NCBI GenBank assembly: GCA_026390815.1
Contig: JAPLFH010000041.1
Location: forward strand, 1 to 64,000
From: Ignavibacteriales bacterium
GTDB taxonomy: Bacteria > Bacteroidota > Ignavibacteria > Ignavibacteriales > SURF-24
Direction of reading: 5' to 3'
Length of the DNA: 64,000 nucleotides
Made by a program: the position numbers and the translations under genes. A model generated the notes under the pieces. The model saw only the letters and a list, made by a program, of their open reading frames with translations. It was not told the DNA's origin and searched no databases. This document shows positions 45,868 to 54,931 of this stretch, in pieces (positions within the stretch are counted from its first letter, which is position 1; every line of letters begins with the position of its first letter).

Positions 45868-46911
45868 CTATTTCGAATTCTGGATAATTTCAATTCCTTT
45901 TTCCAAAATTCTGTCAATTCCATTTGCTGAATCAGCGGCTGTGGTTAGTACTGGAACATCTGGAAAAATACCAACACCCTCCATTATGCGTTGTTGATCG
46001 TCTGCATAATATCTTGTTGATAACCGGTAAGTCCATCCGTTTGGTAATTCCCGATAAATAGGAGCGCCAACTCCACCGCCAGTTGTATCACCAACAATAT
46101 TAACATGCGGAAAAGTACTCATAGCCATAACAAACATTTCTGCAGAACTTGCAGTGGTACGACTTGTAAGTACAACTACTGGCTTAAGAAATTGGTAAGC
46201 TCCTTTCGGATCAATAGTAGAATTTTTCCATGGAGAAAAATCTTGTTTTCCAGGTCCAACCTTCTCGCGAAACTGTGCATACACTCGCGATTTATCTGCG
46301 AAACGTCCTGCTACCATTTCGGCATTGATGACGTTACCTCCAGGATTCCATCTAAGATCAATTATGATACCTTTCATGTCTTTCCACTTTGAAAGTATTT
46401 CATCTATTACCAAATACCGTTCATCGGTTAATGATAATCCATCTGTCCCACCGCTAAAAGTTGGAATGATCATATAGCCGATGGAAGAATTCTTACAAGT
46501 TCTGTATTCAATTATAGAATTTTGTCGGGAACCGCATTGTACATACTTACACGCATTGATTAGTCTCATGCTGGGATAAGAACTAGGAGCCAGGCTTTTC
46601 CAGTAAACATCGCCAAATGGAGTATGTAAATCAATATGCATATCGTTAATGCCGCTAACGATGTTCGAGAATAGACTAAAAAGTTGCTGTTCGGTAGTGG
46701 ATGAAGAAATCTGTGGACGGTACAGAGTATAGACTGAATCCCAATCAATGTGACGTATAGAAAATTGCGCATAATATCGATCAAAGTCATTCCAAAATAT
46801 TTGGAAATTTTGCTCAGGTGTATTTTGTGGATCTGGTTCTAAAAACATTTTTTCGCAACCGTAAAAACCGAAAAGTAAAAAGAAAATATAAATAGCATTT
46901 GTTATCTTCAT
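45868..46911 (-). CDS. S41-family (tail-specific/C-terminal processing) protease, lipoprotein
   Basis: The 347-aa protein has a lipobox (GFYGC, Cys19) and an S41 peptidase domain without a visible PDZ domain. Landmarks are the N-terminal helical part WNDFDRYYAQFSIRHIDWDSVY, DLRWNPGGN, SRTTASSAEMFVMA (nucleophile Ser in the SSAE segment), and IVGDTTGGGVGAPIYRELPNGWTYRLSTRYYADDQQ. The usual Lys position reads TTGGG, so the catalytic partner is unclear, as in tricorn-like members. It overlaps the upstream 282-aa gene by 4 bp. Confidence 0.87.
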   Translation of the reverse strand: MKITNAIYIFFLLFGFYGCEKMFLEPDPQNTPEQNFQIFWNDFDRYYAQFSIRHIDWDSVYTLYRPQISSSTTEQQLFSLFSNIVSGINDMHIDLHTPFGDVYWKSLAPSSYPSMRLINACKYVQCGSRQNSIIEYRTCKNSSIGYMIIPTFSGGTDGLSLTDERYLVIDEILSKWKDMKGIIIDLRWNPGGNVINAEMVAGRFADKSRVYAQFREKVGPGKQDFSPWKNSTIDPKGAYQFLKPVVVLTSRTTASSAEMFVMAMSTFPHVNIVGDTTGGGVGAPIYRELPNGWTYRLSTRYYADDQQRIMEGVGIFPDVPVLTTAADSANGIDRILEKGIEIIQNSK

Positions 46912-47756
46912 AGTTTCGCCGTCATACCAATTAAAAATTGATTGTTCAAAACTTTTGAACTGGATAGAGACTCATACTGTTCAAAAGAGTAATATTGAAA
47001 ACGGTACTGTATGCCAAAGCCAATATAGTTGCTTACATAAATATTATAGGAAATATCTGCCTGAATTTCGAAGAGTTTAGTAAAGCTGATAAAATTGCCT
47101 TTTTTAAAAAGCTGCCAAAGAATGCTTTGTTCAAAATTAAGATCATCAAACTTCTCGCTTACGTTTGCATTGTAGCGGTTAGATAATAGTGCATAGGAAA
47201 TACATGGAATATTAATCTCTACTCTTAAGAAATTATTTGATTCATCTTGAAAAGAAGTCTCTGTTAGAAGGTAAATACCTAGTCCAGTCATTTGCTCTGC
47301 GGACGTGTGGCTTTTGTCTTGCATAAAATAGTGGGTTCTAAGATTAAGGATGCTGGTGAGTCTTGAACCTAAAAAACAAGTGGTATTAAAATCCTCAAAT
47401 GCTTTAACTTGTGTGGCAAATGAATATTCAAAATTCAGATTTAGATTTTTAATATAATGCGATGCTTTAGTTTTGTTGGTAATTGAAGAATTCAGTTCGC
47501 TATTGTCATAATAGAATAAGAAAGTATGGCGGTTTGATAAACCACGGAAACGATATGAAAACTCTATCGGAATCTGTGTGCCTCGATAAATAAGTGGTGA
47601 CATCATCTCATCACGAACGGTATGCAAACTCATTCCAGAGGAAAGGGTAAAGAGATGCTGAGTTTCAAATAATATTTTAGTTGATACCTCTTGGGAAAAG
47701 GAATTTGTGTAACCGAAGGCGATACTGATTATTATAACACTTATTATGTTCTTCAT
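46908..47756 (-). CDS. Putative outer-membrane beta-barrel protein, unknown
   Basis: The 282-aa protein has a signal peptide (MKNIISVIIISIAFGYTNSFSQ) and alternating amphipathic strands with a terminal IGMTAKL, in the style of small outer-membrane barrels. No family is recognised. The start is placed at 47756: the open frame continues 26 codons further up, but that part is out-of-frame reading of the duplicated fragment described at 47753-47920. It is coupled (ATGA) to both that fragment and the S41 gene. Confidence 0.65.
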   Translation of the reverse strand: MKNIISVIIISIAFGYTNSFSQEVSTKILFETQHLFTLSSGMSLHTVRDEMMSPLIYRGTQIPIEFSYRFRGLSNRHTFLFYYDNSELNSSITNKTKASHYIKNLNLNFEYSFATQVKAFEDFNTTCFLGSRLTSILNLRTHYFMQDKSHTSAEQMTGLGIYLLTETSFQDESNNFLRVEINIPCISYALLSNRYNANVSEKFDDLNFEQSILWQLFKKGNFISFTKLFEIQADISYNIYVSNYIGFGIQYRFQYYSFEQYESLSSSKVLNNQFLIGMTAKL

Positions 47757-47920
47757 TTTATAGTTTTTGGTTTCCCTGTACCAAACATCCAGGCTGCAAT
47801 AGCTCCAGAAATTGTCATTGCAGTTACGCTGCAAGCATAATCAACAAATACAGTGGATTGAGAAAAAAAGTTGGATGAAGCATATAATCCTAGGTTAACG
47901 GTCTGTAGTTCAATTTTCAT
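47753..47920 (-). pseudogene. Truncated copy of the 144-aa membrane protein at 49381-49815
   Basis: A 55-codon frame whose residues from about 10 on (GLYASSNFFSQSTVFVDYAC, then SVTAMTISGAIAAWM) match the C-terminal third of the protein encoded at 49381-49815. The DNA over about 115 bp is nearly the same. The first nine residues come from the end of the neighbouring gene: its ATG lies in the last codons of the 47910-48632 gene. Its TGA overlaps the next ATG. It is a gene fragment left by a local duplication, though still open and possibly translated. Confidence 0.7.
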
Positions 47921-48632
47921 AGTTATATATCACCGGCATTTTAAATTTCCACTTGTTCCATAATTCATCATTCAGCAATAACTCAGCCATAAAACAACTA
48001 ACATTTATTCTGCTCGTTTTTCCCGCATCGAAAACAGGACTTTGTTTAGGTGATTCAAAAATTTTATAATCACTTTCTTTCTCCTCATCTATCAAAGTAT
48101 CAGGTCTTACTGCTGTCCACTCTAATTTAGAATTATTTTCACCTATAGTATTTGAAAGATACTTAGCAACTTCCACATTATCTTTTTGAGGAGGCAGTGC
48201 AAAACTTAAAAAAGAAAGAACTATTCTATCTTTCAACGAATATTTCTCATTTAATTTTCTATTTCTATTTGCAGTAGTATTCATAAGAATTACTTTTACT
48301 TTATTCTCCTTACTTGCTTCAATTGCTTCACAAATGTTTCTTATGCAATTTGTAACAAGCATCCTAGGTTTTCCAAATATTCCACGGAATGAAATATTGT
48401 GTCCAAGACAAGAAATCACAGCATCACAATCATTGATCAAATCCAAATATTTACCTCGTTTAAATTCGTAAACACTTCCAACAACACATTTCAGCAGCTT
48501 ATTATTCAGATAATTTGTTGATGCTTTATTAATATCGCGCACAACTATTTTTGTTTCAACATTTCTGTTAAGAAGTTGTTGAACAACCAATCGGCCAGTT
48601 GCCCCAGTAGCACCGAGAACTAAAACTTTCAT
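47910..48632 (-). CDS. NAD(P)-binding atypical SDR (NmrA/SDR_a5-like)
   Basis: The 240-aa protein opens with the Rossmann motif VLVLGATGATG (2-12) followed by VVRDINKAS, CDAVISCLGHN and LEWTAVRPDTLIDEE, as in NmrA-like atypical SDRs that act as NAD(P)H reductases or redox sensors. No YxxxK catalytic pair is obvious. The start at 48632 is chosen because GAGGAAA lies seven bases ahead; nine further codons upstream would be non-homologous. The function in this context is unknown. Confidence 0.82.
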   Translation of the reverse strand: MKVLVLGATGATGRLVVQQLLNRNVETKIVVRDINKASTNYLNNKLLKCVVGSVYEFKRGKYLDLINDCDAVISCLGHNISFRGIFGKPRMLVTNCIRNICEAIEASKENKVKVILMNTTANRNRKLNEKYSLKDRIVLSFLSFALPPQKDNVEVAKYLSNTIGENNSKLEWTAVRPDTLIDEEKESDYKIFESPKQSPVFDAGKTSRINVSCFMAELLLNDELWNKWKFKMPVIYNYEN

Positions 48633-48705
48633 AAATATTTCCTCAACAAGTTTCTTCAATATGTTTAACAGTGTTGCCGTTGCTGCACTGTTAATACTGA
48701 TTTTT

Positions 48706-49245
48706 CTAAAGACCTGTAATTTTGTAAGTCGCTATTACCATAAGTTCACTCAGAATACTTACTGTAAAAAAATAACCATTATGTTTTAAATCTATCTTGA
48801 GTTTATAACTCGCTCTTATAACAATTAGAAGCAAAATTATAAGGATAAATATTCCTACTGTATATGTGCCAAGTTCCATAATTGAAGATACTCTAGCTTC
48901 ATCTTGTTGACTAAATCCTCCAAAGACAAGAGAAAAAAAACGGAGTACAAATTGAAAGAATAAAACCGGATAGGCATATATTGTTGAATACTTTTCTAAT
49001 ATTAACAGAGAGACCACAGCCAACAATATCGTAAATGCAGGTCCACTAATACTTACATATAAATTATGACTCTCATTTATATAATGCCCCGCTTTGGGCC
49101 AAACATAATTTAGACTATAAATCATGTCATTCCCTAAAATCTCACCCACTATCCAGTGTCCAAATTCATGAAAGAGATATGAGAAATAAGCTATGGGAAT
49201 AAACAATACGTAAAGTCTAACTAATATGTTTTTATCAACAATCAT
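48706..49245 (-). CDS. M50-like membrane metalloprotease
   Basis: The 179-aa multi-span protein has a HEFGH zinc motif near residue 26 within its first membrane segment (YLFHEFGHWIVGE) and a SISGPAFTILLAV segment like the NPDG/NxxPxxxxD region of M50 proteases. Four to five helices are predicted. Loss of the classical Asp in the second motif makes activity uncertain. AAAGGAA lies before the start. Confidence 0.65.
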   Translation of the reverse strand: MIVDKNILVRLYVLFIPIAYFSYLFHEFGHWIVGEILGNDMIYSLNYVWPKAGHYINESHNLYVSISGPAFTILLAVVSLLILEKYSTIYAYPVLFFQFVLRFFSLVFGGFSQQDEARVSSIMELGTYTVGIFILIILLLIVIRASYKLKIDLKHNGYFFTVSILSELMVIATYKITGL

Positions 49246-49275
49246 AATTTTATTATTCCTTTATTTATAAAAATA

Positions 49276-49370
49276 TTTTTTACAACAACCTACTTTTTAA
49301 AGCTAAACCCAATACTGTAACTTAGGCCGAATCGTTAAAAAGTGCCCGTATTAAGACGCTGTTATAGGCC
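49276..49370 (-). repeat. attC-like site, family C copy 1
   Basis: TTACAACAAC...AAAGCTAAACCC at about 49278-49311 and GACGCTGTTATAGGCC at 49355-49370 parallel 57183-57214 and 57250-57275. It ends just before the stop of the 144-aa gene. I could not find the matching GGCCTATAAC on the far side, so the unit it once closed is not defined. Confidence 0.4.
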
Positions 49371-49380
49371 TTATGTCGCA

Positions 49381-49815
49381 TTAATAATTTTTTTTCCCTC
49401 TACCTAGCATCCAGGCTGCAACTGCTCCAGAAATTGTCATTGCAGTTACGCTGCAAGCATAATCAACAAATACAGTTGCTTGAGAAAAAAAGTTGGATGA
49501 AGCATATAATCCAAAGTTAACTGAACCCCAAAAGAGTAAGGCAAATACAAATCCATACTTTAAACCAGAAACAAAGGTTTTTGCACCAGACCATTTAATT
49601 ACTGTTGTTATAAGAAAGCCCATTGCCAATGATGTAACAACCATAGCCCACACTATTAACTGGTCAGGTTGTTTGTGAAGTTGCTTCATGAATTCTTCCG
49701 ATACAGCAGGATGCGACTGATAGAAGTCTTTTAAAATAAATATATAAGCAGCAGCGTTTAGCAAAAGGTTAATTAATGTGGTAATTAAACCGGATATAAG
49801 AAATTTTTTGTTCAT
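49381..49815 (-). CDS. Small membrane protein, unknown
   Basis: The 144-aa protein has four predicted helices (about 6-26, 52-72, 85-103, 112-136). No family is recognised. A fragment of its 3' end is duplicated at 47753-47920. The ATG overlaps the stop of the upstream 141-aa frame by 4 bp, so the two are coupled. Confidence 0.65.
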   Translation of the reverse strand: MNKKFLISGLITTLINLLLNAAAYIFILKDFYQSHPAVSEEFMKQLHKQPDQLIVWAMVVTSLAMGFLITTVIKWSGAKTFVSGLKYGFVFALLFWGSVNFGLYASSNFFSQATVFVDYACSVTAMTISGAVAAWMLGRGKKNY

Positions 49816-50237
49816 ATTATATTTTCATTTCCCTTTATTATAAAGAATAAACCCATCAAATAGCATGACAAAACAAAAATGAATATAGACAACATACAAT
49901 ATTGCAATATTAGGTTTTGAGAACCTTGCGGATAAATTATTTGCAGTATTACACGTGTTGCCCATAATAGTACAGATATTGAAATCAAAACTAAATATGT
50001 AAATCGATCATGTGTCGCTCTAAATACAATAATTATATTTGCTATTCCTAACAACACAAGAAGTAAAGAGAAAAATATATTTATTGCACGAACAGCAATG
50101 ATAAGTTCAGTAGCTGAAGGATCAATATAGGAGTACCAATTCCATATACTTGGTATAAAAAAGTGCCAGATTCCAAATCCTATTGAGATAAGACTGGCAA
50201 CTAATATAAAACCATTTCGAGCTAATAAATTTTTCAG
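49812..50237 (-). CDS. Small membrane protein with non-ATG start
   Basis: The frame is open from a TAA near 50248 down to 49812 and encodes about 141 residues with four hydrophobic helices (FILVASLISIGFGIWHFF, INIFFSLLLVLLGIANIII, YLVLISISVLLW, MLSIFIFVLSCYLMGLFF). No ATG, GTG or TTG occurs before codon 61, although the upstream part is clearly coding in style (WNWYSYIDPSATELI). A CTG at 50237 behind AAAGGAAA is the best start. It could otherwise be a gene that has lost its start. Confidence 0.5.
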   Translation of the reverse strand: MKNLLARNGFILVASLISIGFGIWHFFIPSIWNWYSYIDPSATELIIAVRAINIFFSLLLVLLGIANIIIVFRATHDRFTYLVLISISVLLWATRVILQIIYPQGSQNLILQYCMLSIFIFVLSCYLMGLFFIIKGNENII

Positions 50238-50250
50238 AAGTTTCCTTTAG

Positions 50251-50766
50251 TTAATCCAATTTCATCTGAATTTTTTTCATTATTAAAATATCATTTTCAA
50301 ACTTTACTTTTTGAAATTTTTTCATAAATGCAAATAATGTTCCGCATAAGCCGGAAATTAAAACTATTGGAACAAGAATTTTTATTGCGTATGGAATTCC
50401 AAAGAAATAATACATCGGAAAAACGACTTCCGTTACAAGTATAACTGCAAAAAAATATGCTATTAAACTGGCTACATATAAAAAAATTTTAATATAACTT
50501 CTTTTAAACAATAGTTTTGGTGTTAAAAAAAATAAAGACATATAAAAGATGGGAATTGAACCTAACAATGAAACAATAATTACATCACTGTTATTTTGAA
50601 CAATTTAAAAAAAACTTTCAAATTCAGAAACTGGCAGCCCGGGTAAAGATGTTGTTACTTGAACCGCCCACTTAAAGTAAAATACAAGTAATGGAATTGT
50701 TATCCAGAACAAAATATGTAATCCGATTTTTTTTAACTCTTTCATAAAGTCTCTATTCTTAACCAT
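50251..50766 (-). pseudogene. Broken LytS-like histidine-kinase sensor region (no kinase domain)
   Basis: Reading from the ATG at 50766 gives KKIGLHILFWITIPLLVFYF, then 53 codons later an in-frame TAA at 50605-50607 at the end of a run of eight T. The same frame continues for 117 codons: SLFFLTPKLLFKRSYIKIFLY, two more helices, and a coiled stretch ENDILIMKKIQMKLD. This is the membrane part of Bacteroidota LytS/YehU-type kinases, ending exactly where the NPHFLFN helix should start. No kinase domain follows. Either a nonsense-mutated, truncated gene or two short membrane peptides. Confidence 0.6.
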
Positions 50767-50794
50767 AATTATATTTTTAATTTTTCATCGAGAT

Positions 50795-52276
50795 TTATTT
50801 CAGGACAACCATCTTCTTTTGAACGCAAAAAGTGTTAGTCTTTAAAACATAAAAATAAATCCCGCATGAAAAATTATTAGCATCAAATTCAAACGAATGA
50901 TTACCCGCATTTAAGTTTCCATTAAAAACATCTTTTACCTCTCTGCCAAGTGTATCGTAAATTTTTAGAGAAACAAATTCACTTTTGGAAATTGCAAATT
51001 CGATATTTGTTGTTGGATTAAACGGGTTAGGGTAATTTTGATATAGATTCATACTTTCTGGAAGTTGTTCTCTATCCTCTTCTACACCAACAGGATCGGC
51101 AACGACAGTAATACTAAATGTAGCATAAGCGCTTGCATTGGCGGTATCTTTGGCAGTTACTGTTACTCTTTTAGGAAATCCGCCTACTATAGTTGGTATG
51201 CCTGAAAATGTTCTTGTTGTTGAATTAAAAGATAACCAATCCGGCAAGGGGTTTCCGTTGCTCAATTTTGCACTTAACGTGAGAGTATTATTCCCATCGT
51301 CATCAAAAAATGTGCTGTCTGGTAAAGTATAACTGCATAACTTACCAGCTGGAAATGATTGATCAGGAATCTGATAATTTAAATATGGGACAAAGTTTGT
51401 TGCTCTCAAGCAATCAATAATATTATCTATTTTAACCCAATAAGTATAATATGAAGGCATATTTTGTCCTCCAGAGGTGAAGAATAAATATTTTCCATCT
51501 TGGGTAACAAATTGTCCATATTCCCATTCATAACCGGGTTTATTTATTGGTGCTCCAAGATTTTTGGGATTTGTCCATCTGCCATTATCCTTTTTAAAAC
51601 TTAAATAAATATCACCGGCTCCACCTGTAACATTCTTGCTAAAAAAAATATACGATTCATCAGCAGCCATGAAAAAATCATTTTCTTGCATCGAGCTGTT
51701 TAATGGTATTCCTAAGTTTTGTAATATAGTATCCTGGTTAACTGTTATCAGCTTGCTTAAATTTCCATCTGTCGGAGAACCTTCGTAGTAAGAAGATGCA
51801 TAAGAGTTATTTAGATTTGTCCTTTGGAAATAATGTGTACGCAGGTTTTTGGAAAGAAGGCGGACAGGTACACTCCACCCCGAATCAGTTCTTATCGAGA
51901 AGTAAGTGTAAAAGACATTATTTTGCATGTATATAATACTATCATTAACTGATAATTTCGGCGCAGTATATCCTTCAAAAACGTTAAAAGGTCCTTGCCA
52001 TTTATTATCCTGGTATTTAATACATCTTACCCTATAACTAGAAGGTGGATAGGTGTTTAGTTCGCCATAATATATTTCCTTGCCATCAGAGGTGATAGCT
52101 ATTCTTTCGCAAGCACGATGCCCGCTTGTAACAGGTAAATTAAATATTTTAGGAGTATTTCCAGGAGGAGTTTGCCCTAGGTATAAACTGTCTTCTGGAA
52201 TAGCTTGAGCAAATATCGAGAATGATGATATAAACAATATTGAAATGACAAATAAAAGTTGCATAATTTTTTTCAT
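50795..52276 (-). CDS. T9SS-exported PD40-like beta-propeller protein with Ig-like domain
   Basis: The 493-aa protein has a signal peptide (SIFAQ), repeated propeller blades with ITSDGKEIYYGE, MAADESYIFFSKN, GDIYLSFKKDNGRWTNPKNLG and VTQDGKYLFFTSGG (PD40/WD40-like, about 40-290), a putative-Ig (He_PIG/cadherin-like) domain about 300-395 (LPDWLSFNSTTRTFSGIP) and a T9SS sorting domain (NYPNPFNPTTN to KMVVLK). It is probably a cell-surface binding protein. It sits downstream of the two-component pair with a 229-bp gap, and no direct link is visible. Confidence 0.82.
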   Translation of the reverse strand: MKKIMQLLFVISILFISSFSIFAQAIPEDSLYLGQTPPGNTPKIFNLPVTSGHRACERIAITSDGKEIYYGELNTYPPSSYRVRCIKYQDNKWQGPFNVFEGYTAPKLSVNDSIIYMQNNVFYTYFSIRTDSGWSVPVRLLSKNLRTHYFQRTNLNNSYASSYYEGSPTDGNLSKLITVNQDTILQNLGIPLNSSMQENDFFMAADESYIFFSKNVTGGAGDIYLSFKKDNGRWTNPKNLGAPINKPGYEWEYGQFVTQDGKYLFFTSGGQNMPSYYTYWVKIDNIIDCLRATNFVPYLNYQIPDQSFPAGKLCSYTLPDSTFFDDDGNNTLTLSAKLSNGNPLPDWLSFNSTTRTFSGIPTIVGGFPKRVTVTAKDTANASAYATFSITVVADPVGVEEDREQLPESMNLYQNYPNPFNPTTNIEFAISKSEFVSLKIYDTLGREVKDVFNGNLNAGNHSFEFDANNFSCGIYFYVLKTNTFCVQKKMVVLK

Positions 52277-52505
52277 AATAGAACTCCATTAAAATTATAT
52301 GATTTTTTTATAGATGCATTAATTTTCAGCTTACTTAAGTGATAATTAAAACCTTTGCTAAATTAATTAGTGGCAAAGTATGATGTGGTAAAAACCTTGT
52401 AAACTGCACCAGGAGTTTGTGAAATGCACTGTTGGATGCTTATGAGAGACTATTTGGAAGGTAAATGTTCTAATACAAATTAGATTTATGAATTAAATCA
52501 TAAAT

Positions 52506-53204
52506 CTAAACATCAATATTTTTTAGCGATTTAATTTTATTTCTGCTAATTGGCAGGGACTCACCACTTTTTAGAAGAGCACGGTATTTTCCTCCACCAA
52601 GCGTTTGGATTGTCTCAATCTTTTCAAGATTAATAATATAGGATTTGTGAATACGACAATAATTGGAAGGTAATAAAGGAACAAGCTGCTTTAGGGGTTT
52701 GTCGTAAATAACAATACGCTCATCTTTAAGATGCAGTTCTGCGTAAATATTTGCTGATTTAAAATAACTGACTTCTTCAATAGGGATAACCTTAATTTCA
52801 AATCCCTTTTTTACAGAAAGATATTTAATTGAATGTCCAACCAAAGCATGGCTTGATTGTAATCTTCGAAAAGCGGCTTTCAATCTTTCAATATTGTATG
52901 GCTTAGGAATAAAATCCAGTACTCCATATTCAAATGCTTCAATTGCTCTATTAGTATTAGCAGAAATAACAATTGTATGAAATGACTGACTTACAACTTG
53001 TTTTAGTAAATCAAATCCATCTTTTGCATTTAGATTCAAATCTAAAAGTAAAACATCAATGGGTTTTTCTTTCAGATAAAACATCGCACTGTCCAATGTA
53101 GTCTCGATGTGGATAGATGTAATTCCTTTATTCAGAATTTGCTCAACCAGCAATTTTATATCTTCGGCAGTAGGTCTTTCATCTTCAACGATTAATATTC
53201 GCAT
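52506..53204 (-). CDS. LytTR-family response regulator
   Basis: The 232-aa regulator has an N-terminal receiver (acidic pocket VEDER, phospho-acceptor Asp55 in LLLDLNL, Lys101 in PKPYN) and a C-terminal LytTR DNA-binding domain (about 130-232; VSYFKSANIYAELH, NYCRIHKSYIINLEKI). It overlaps the sensor kinase gene by one base (TAATG). It should control genes after phosphorylation by that kinase. Targets are not evident. Confidence 0.93.
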   Translation of the reverse strand: MRILIVEDERPTAEDIKLLVEQILNKGITSIHIETTLDSAMFYLKEKPIDVLLLDLNLNAKDGFDLLKQVVSQSFHTIVISANTNRAIEAFEYGVLDFIPKPYNIERLKAAFRRLQSSHALVGHSIKYLSVKKGFEIKVIPIEEVSYFKSANIYAELHLKDERIVIYDKPLKQLVPLLPSNYCRIHKSYIINLEKIETIQTLGGGKYRALLKSGESLPISRNKIKSLKNIDV

Positions 53205-54931
53205 TAACTGTTCCTTATTTCAATTAAAGATTCCCAACCCTGAGCTAATCTATTTGATCTGAATTTCCATCTGTTGGGATAACTTTCTTCTAATCTGCCC
53301 TTGATATATTTTGCACCAAAGCCTGTGGAACCTTTAGATTCTTCAGAATTAAATTCTCCATCATTGGTAAGAATATATTTTACACAATCCGGATTTTTTA
53401 TCGTTTGTAATTTAAAAGTACCGGCGATTTTATTTTCATATCCGTGCGTTAATCCGTTTTCAACAAGAGTATGAAATATCATTGGCGGTATAGTATCCTG
53501 TTCATCAATATCTAAAGTTTCCATCTTATAATCAGCACCTTTGCGGTAGCTCATAATTTTAAGATGCGCTCTGCATAAATCAATTTCCTGGCTAATAGGA
53601 ATTTGCTTTAAAGCAGAAATTTGATTTATCATTCTGAACTCTTCAGCCAGGGCTTCTATAAGTTTGATTGCTGAATTGGAATCTTTTCTGAGCCATACAA
53701 TTATTGAGGTCAATGTGTTTAATACAAAGTGTGGATTTATATTTTTCTTCAATAATTCATTTTCTAAGCGTGAAGATTTAAGTTGCGCTTCTTTTTCTGC
53801 TGTTTCTTTTCTTGCAAACTGCCTTGCTATAGATAAGCTTGTGCAAATAACCATAGTTGTTGCCAATCCCGCAAAAGCAAAATTTAAGAAATATGCTGCC
53901 CAGGCTGCTATAATTCCAATAAAAATAATTACGCTTTCTTCCCGCCGTTTGTACAACGCCCACATCGTTATTATGCTGCTAATAATAAGTACAGTAATAG
54001 TCATTATGTTAAAGAGGTTTCCGATGTTCGTAAAAAACAAAAAGATGAAAAGAGTTGTTACTATAATAACCACAATAATTTTTTTAGGAAAAGAAAACAG
54101 GTAAATGAAAAATGCAGGGAATAGGACAGTAAACAAAACATTAATTGCTTGATAAACATAATATTGCCAGTACACAAAAGTAGTCCGGGTATCTACGAAT
54201 ATTGGAGCCAGCATTGTTACCGAATCCAATATAACAATTAAACAAATTAAGCTAAATAACAGGTGCTCAATTTTTCGTTTCCTTGCGATGTAAAGAAAAA
54301 GATTAAAAAGAAATGGAATAAATAAAATGCCTGTTATAAAAAATGCTTGATAATTCCATTGAAATATTTTTTTTACCAAAGAATCATACTTACCAATAAT
54401 TAAATCGCCATAGAACCATTTCCAGGATGAGTAATTATTATGATTCGATATTCTAAAAACGAGAGTATGCTCACCGCGTGTTACAAGATTAGGAGATAGT
54501 GCGAGATTAAAATTGTATGCACCTGCTTTTTCATCTGTTTTAGTAACCCCAATTATTCCATTTTGTGCAATCTTAATTCCATCCCAATAAATTTCATAAG
54601 CAGTTACAAAATTTATTGGAAAGAGTCCTAAAACTTCCTTGCCGCTCAATGAATCCTTAATTACAATATTGGTTCTTAAAATCCAGTTGCCTTCAGTGTA
54701 TCTTACATCATCTATGGTGGGTTTAAATAATTGCCACAATGAATCCGGAAAACTCGGAAGAGAAAGTTTGGGATCTGCGTCTTTAACTATTTGCCAATAA
54801 TCTAAGAGGGTAGATTTCTTTAAAGATGAAATAATGTTGTGTTGTGGTTCAGTTGCTGTAATTTCAATATTTATTGCTCCAAGAAGAATAATAATAAATC
54901 GAAAAGCAGAAAGAAGCTTTATTTTTTTCAC
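53204..54931 (-). CDS. LytS/His_kinase-type sensor with 7TMR-DISM-like N-terminus
   Basis: The 575-aa sensor has a signal sequence, a periplasmic beta-sandwich (about 30-185; WILRTNIVIKD, FRISNHNNYSSWKWFYGDLIIG) like the 7TMR-DISM extracellular domain, seven to eight membrane helices (about 190-365), a coiled coil, and a His_kinase domain with INPHFVLNTL (phospho-acceptor His401). The ATPase domain has VENGLTHGYENKI and GFGAKYIKGRL. It pairs with the LytTR regulator with which it overlaps. The periplasmic domain type suggests carbohydrate or small-ligand sensing (inference). Confidence 0.9.
   Translation of the reverse strand: MKKIKLLSAFRFIIILLGAINIEITATEPQHNIISSLKKSTLLDYWQIVKDADPKLSLPSFPDSLWQLFKPTIDDVRYTEGNWILRTNIVIKDSLSGKEVLGLFPINFVTAYEIYWDGIKIAQNGIIGVTKTDEKAGAYNFNLALSPNLVTRGEHTLVFRISNHNNYSSWKWFYGDLIIGKYDSLVKKIFQWNYQAFFITGILFIPFLFNLFLYIARKRKIEHLLFSLICLIVILDSVTMLAPIFVDTRTTFVYWQYYVYQAINVLFTVLFPAFFIYLFSFPKKIIVVIIVTTLFIFLFFTNIGNLFNIMTITVLIISSIITMWALYKRREESVIIFIGIIAAWAAYFLNFAFAGLATTMVICTSLSIARQFARKETAEKEAQLKSSRLENELLKKNINPHFVLNTLTSIIVWLRKDSNSAIKLIEALAEEFRMINQISALKQIPISQEIDLCRAHLKIMSYRKGADYKMETLDIDEQDTIPPMIFHTLVENGLTHGYENKIAGTFKLQTIKNPDCVKYILTNDGEFNSEESKGSTGFGAKYIKGRLEESYPNRWKFRSNRLAQGWESLIEIRNS

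Noticed and set aside
47757-47834. 26-codon N-terminal extension of the 282-aa gene
   Set aside because: It reads the duplicated 3' fragment in the wrong frame. The signal peptide begins at 47756.
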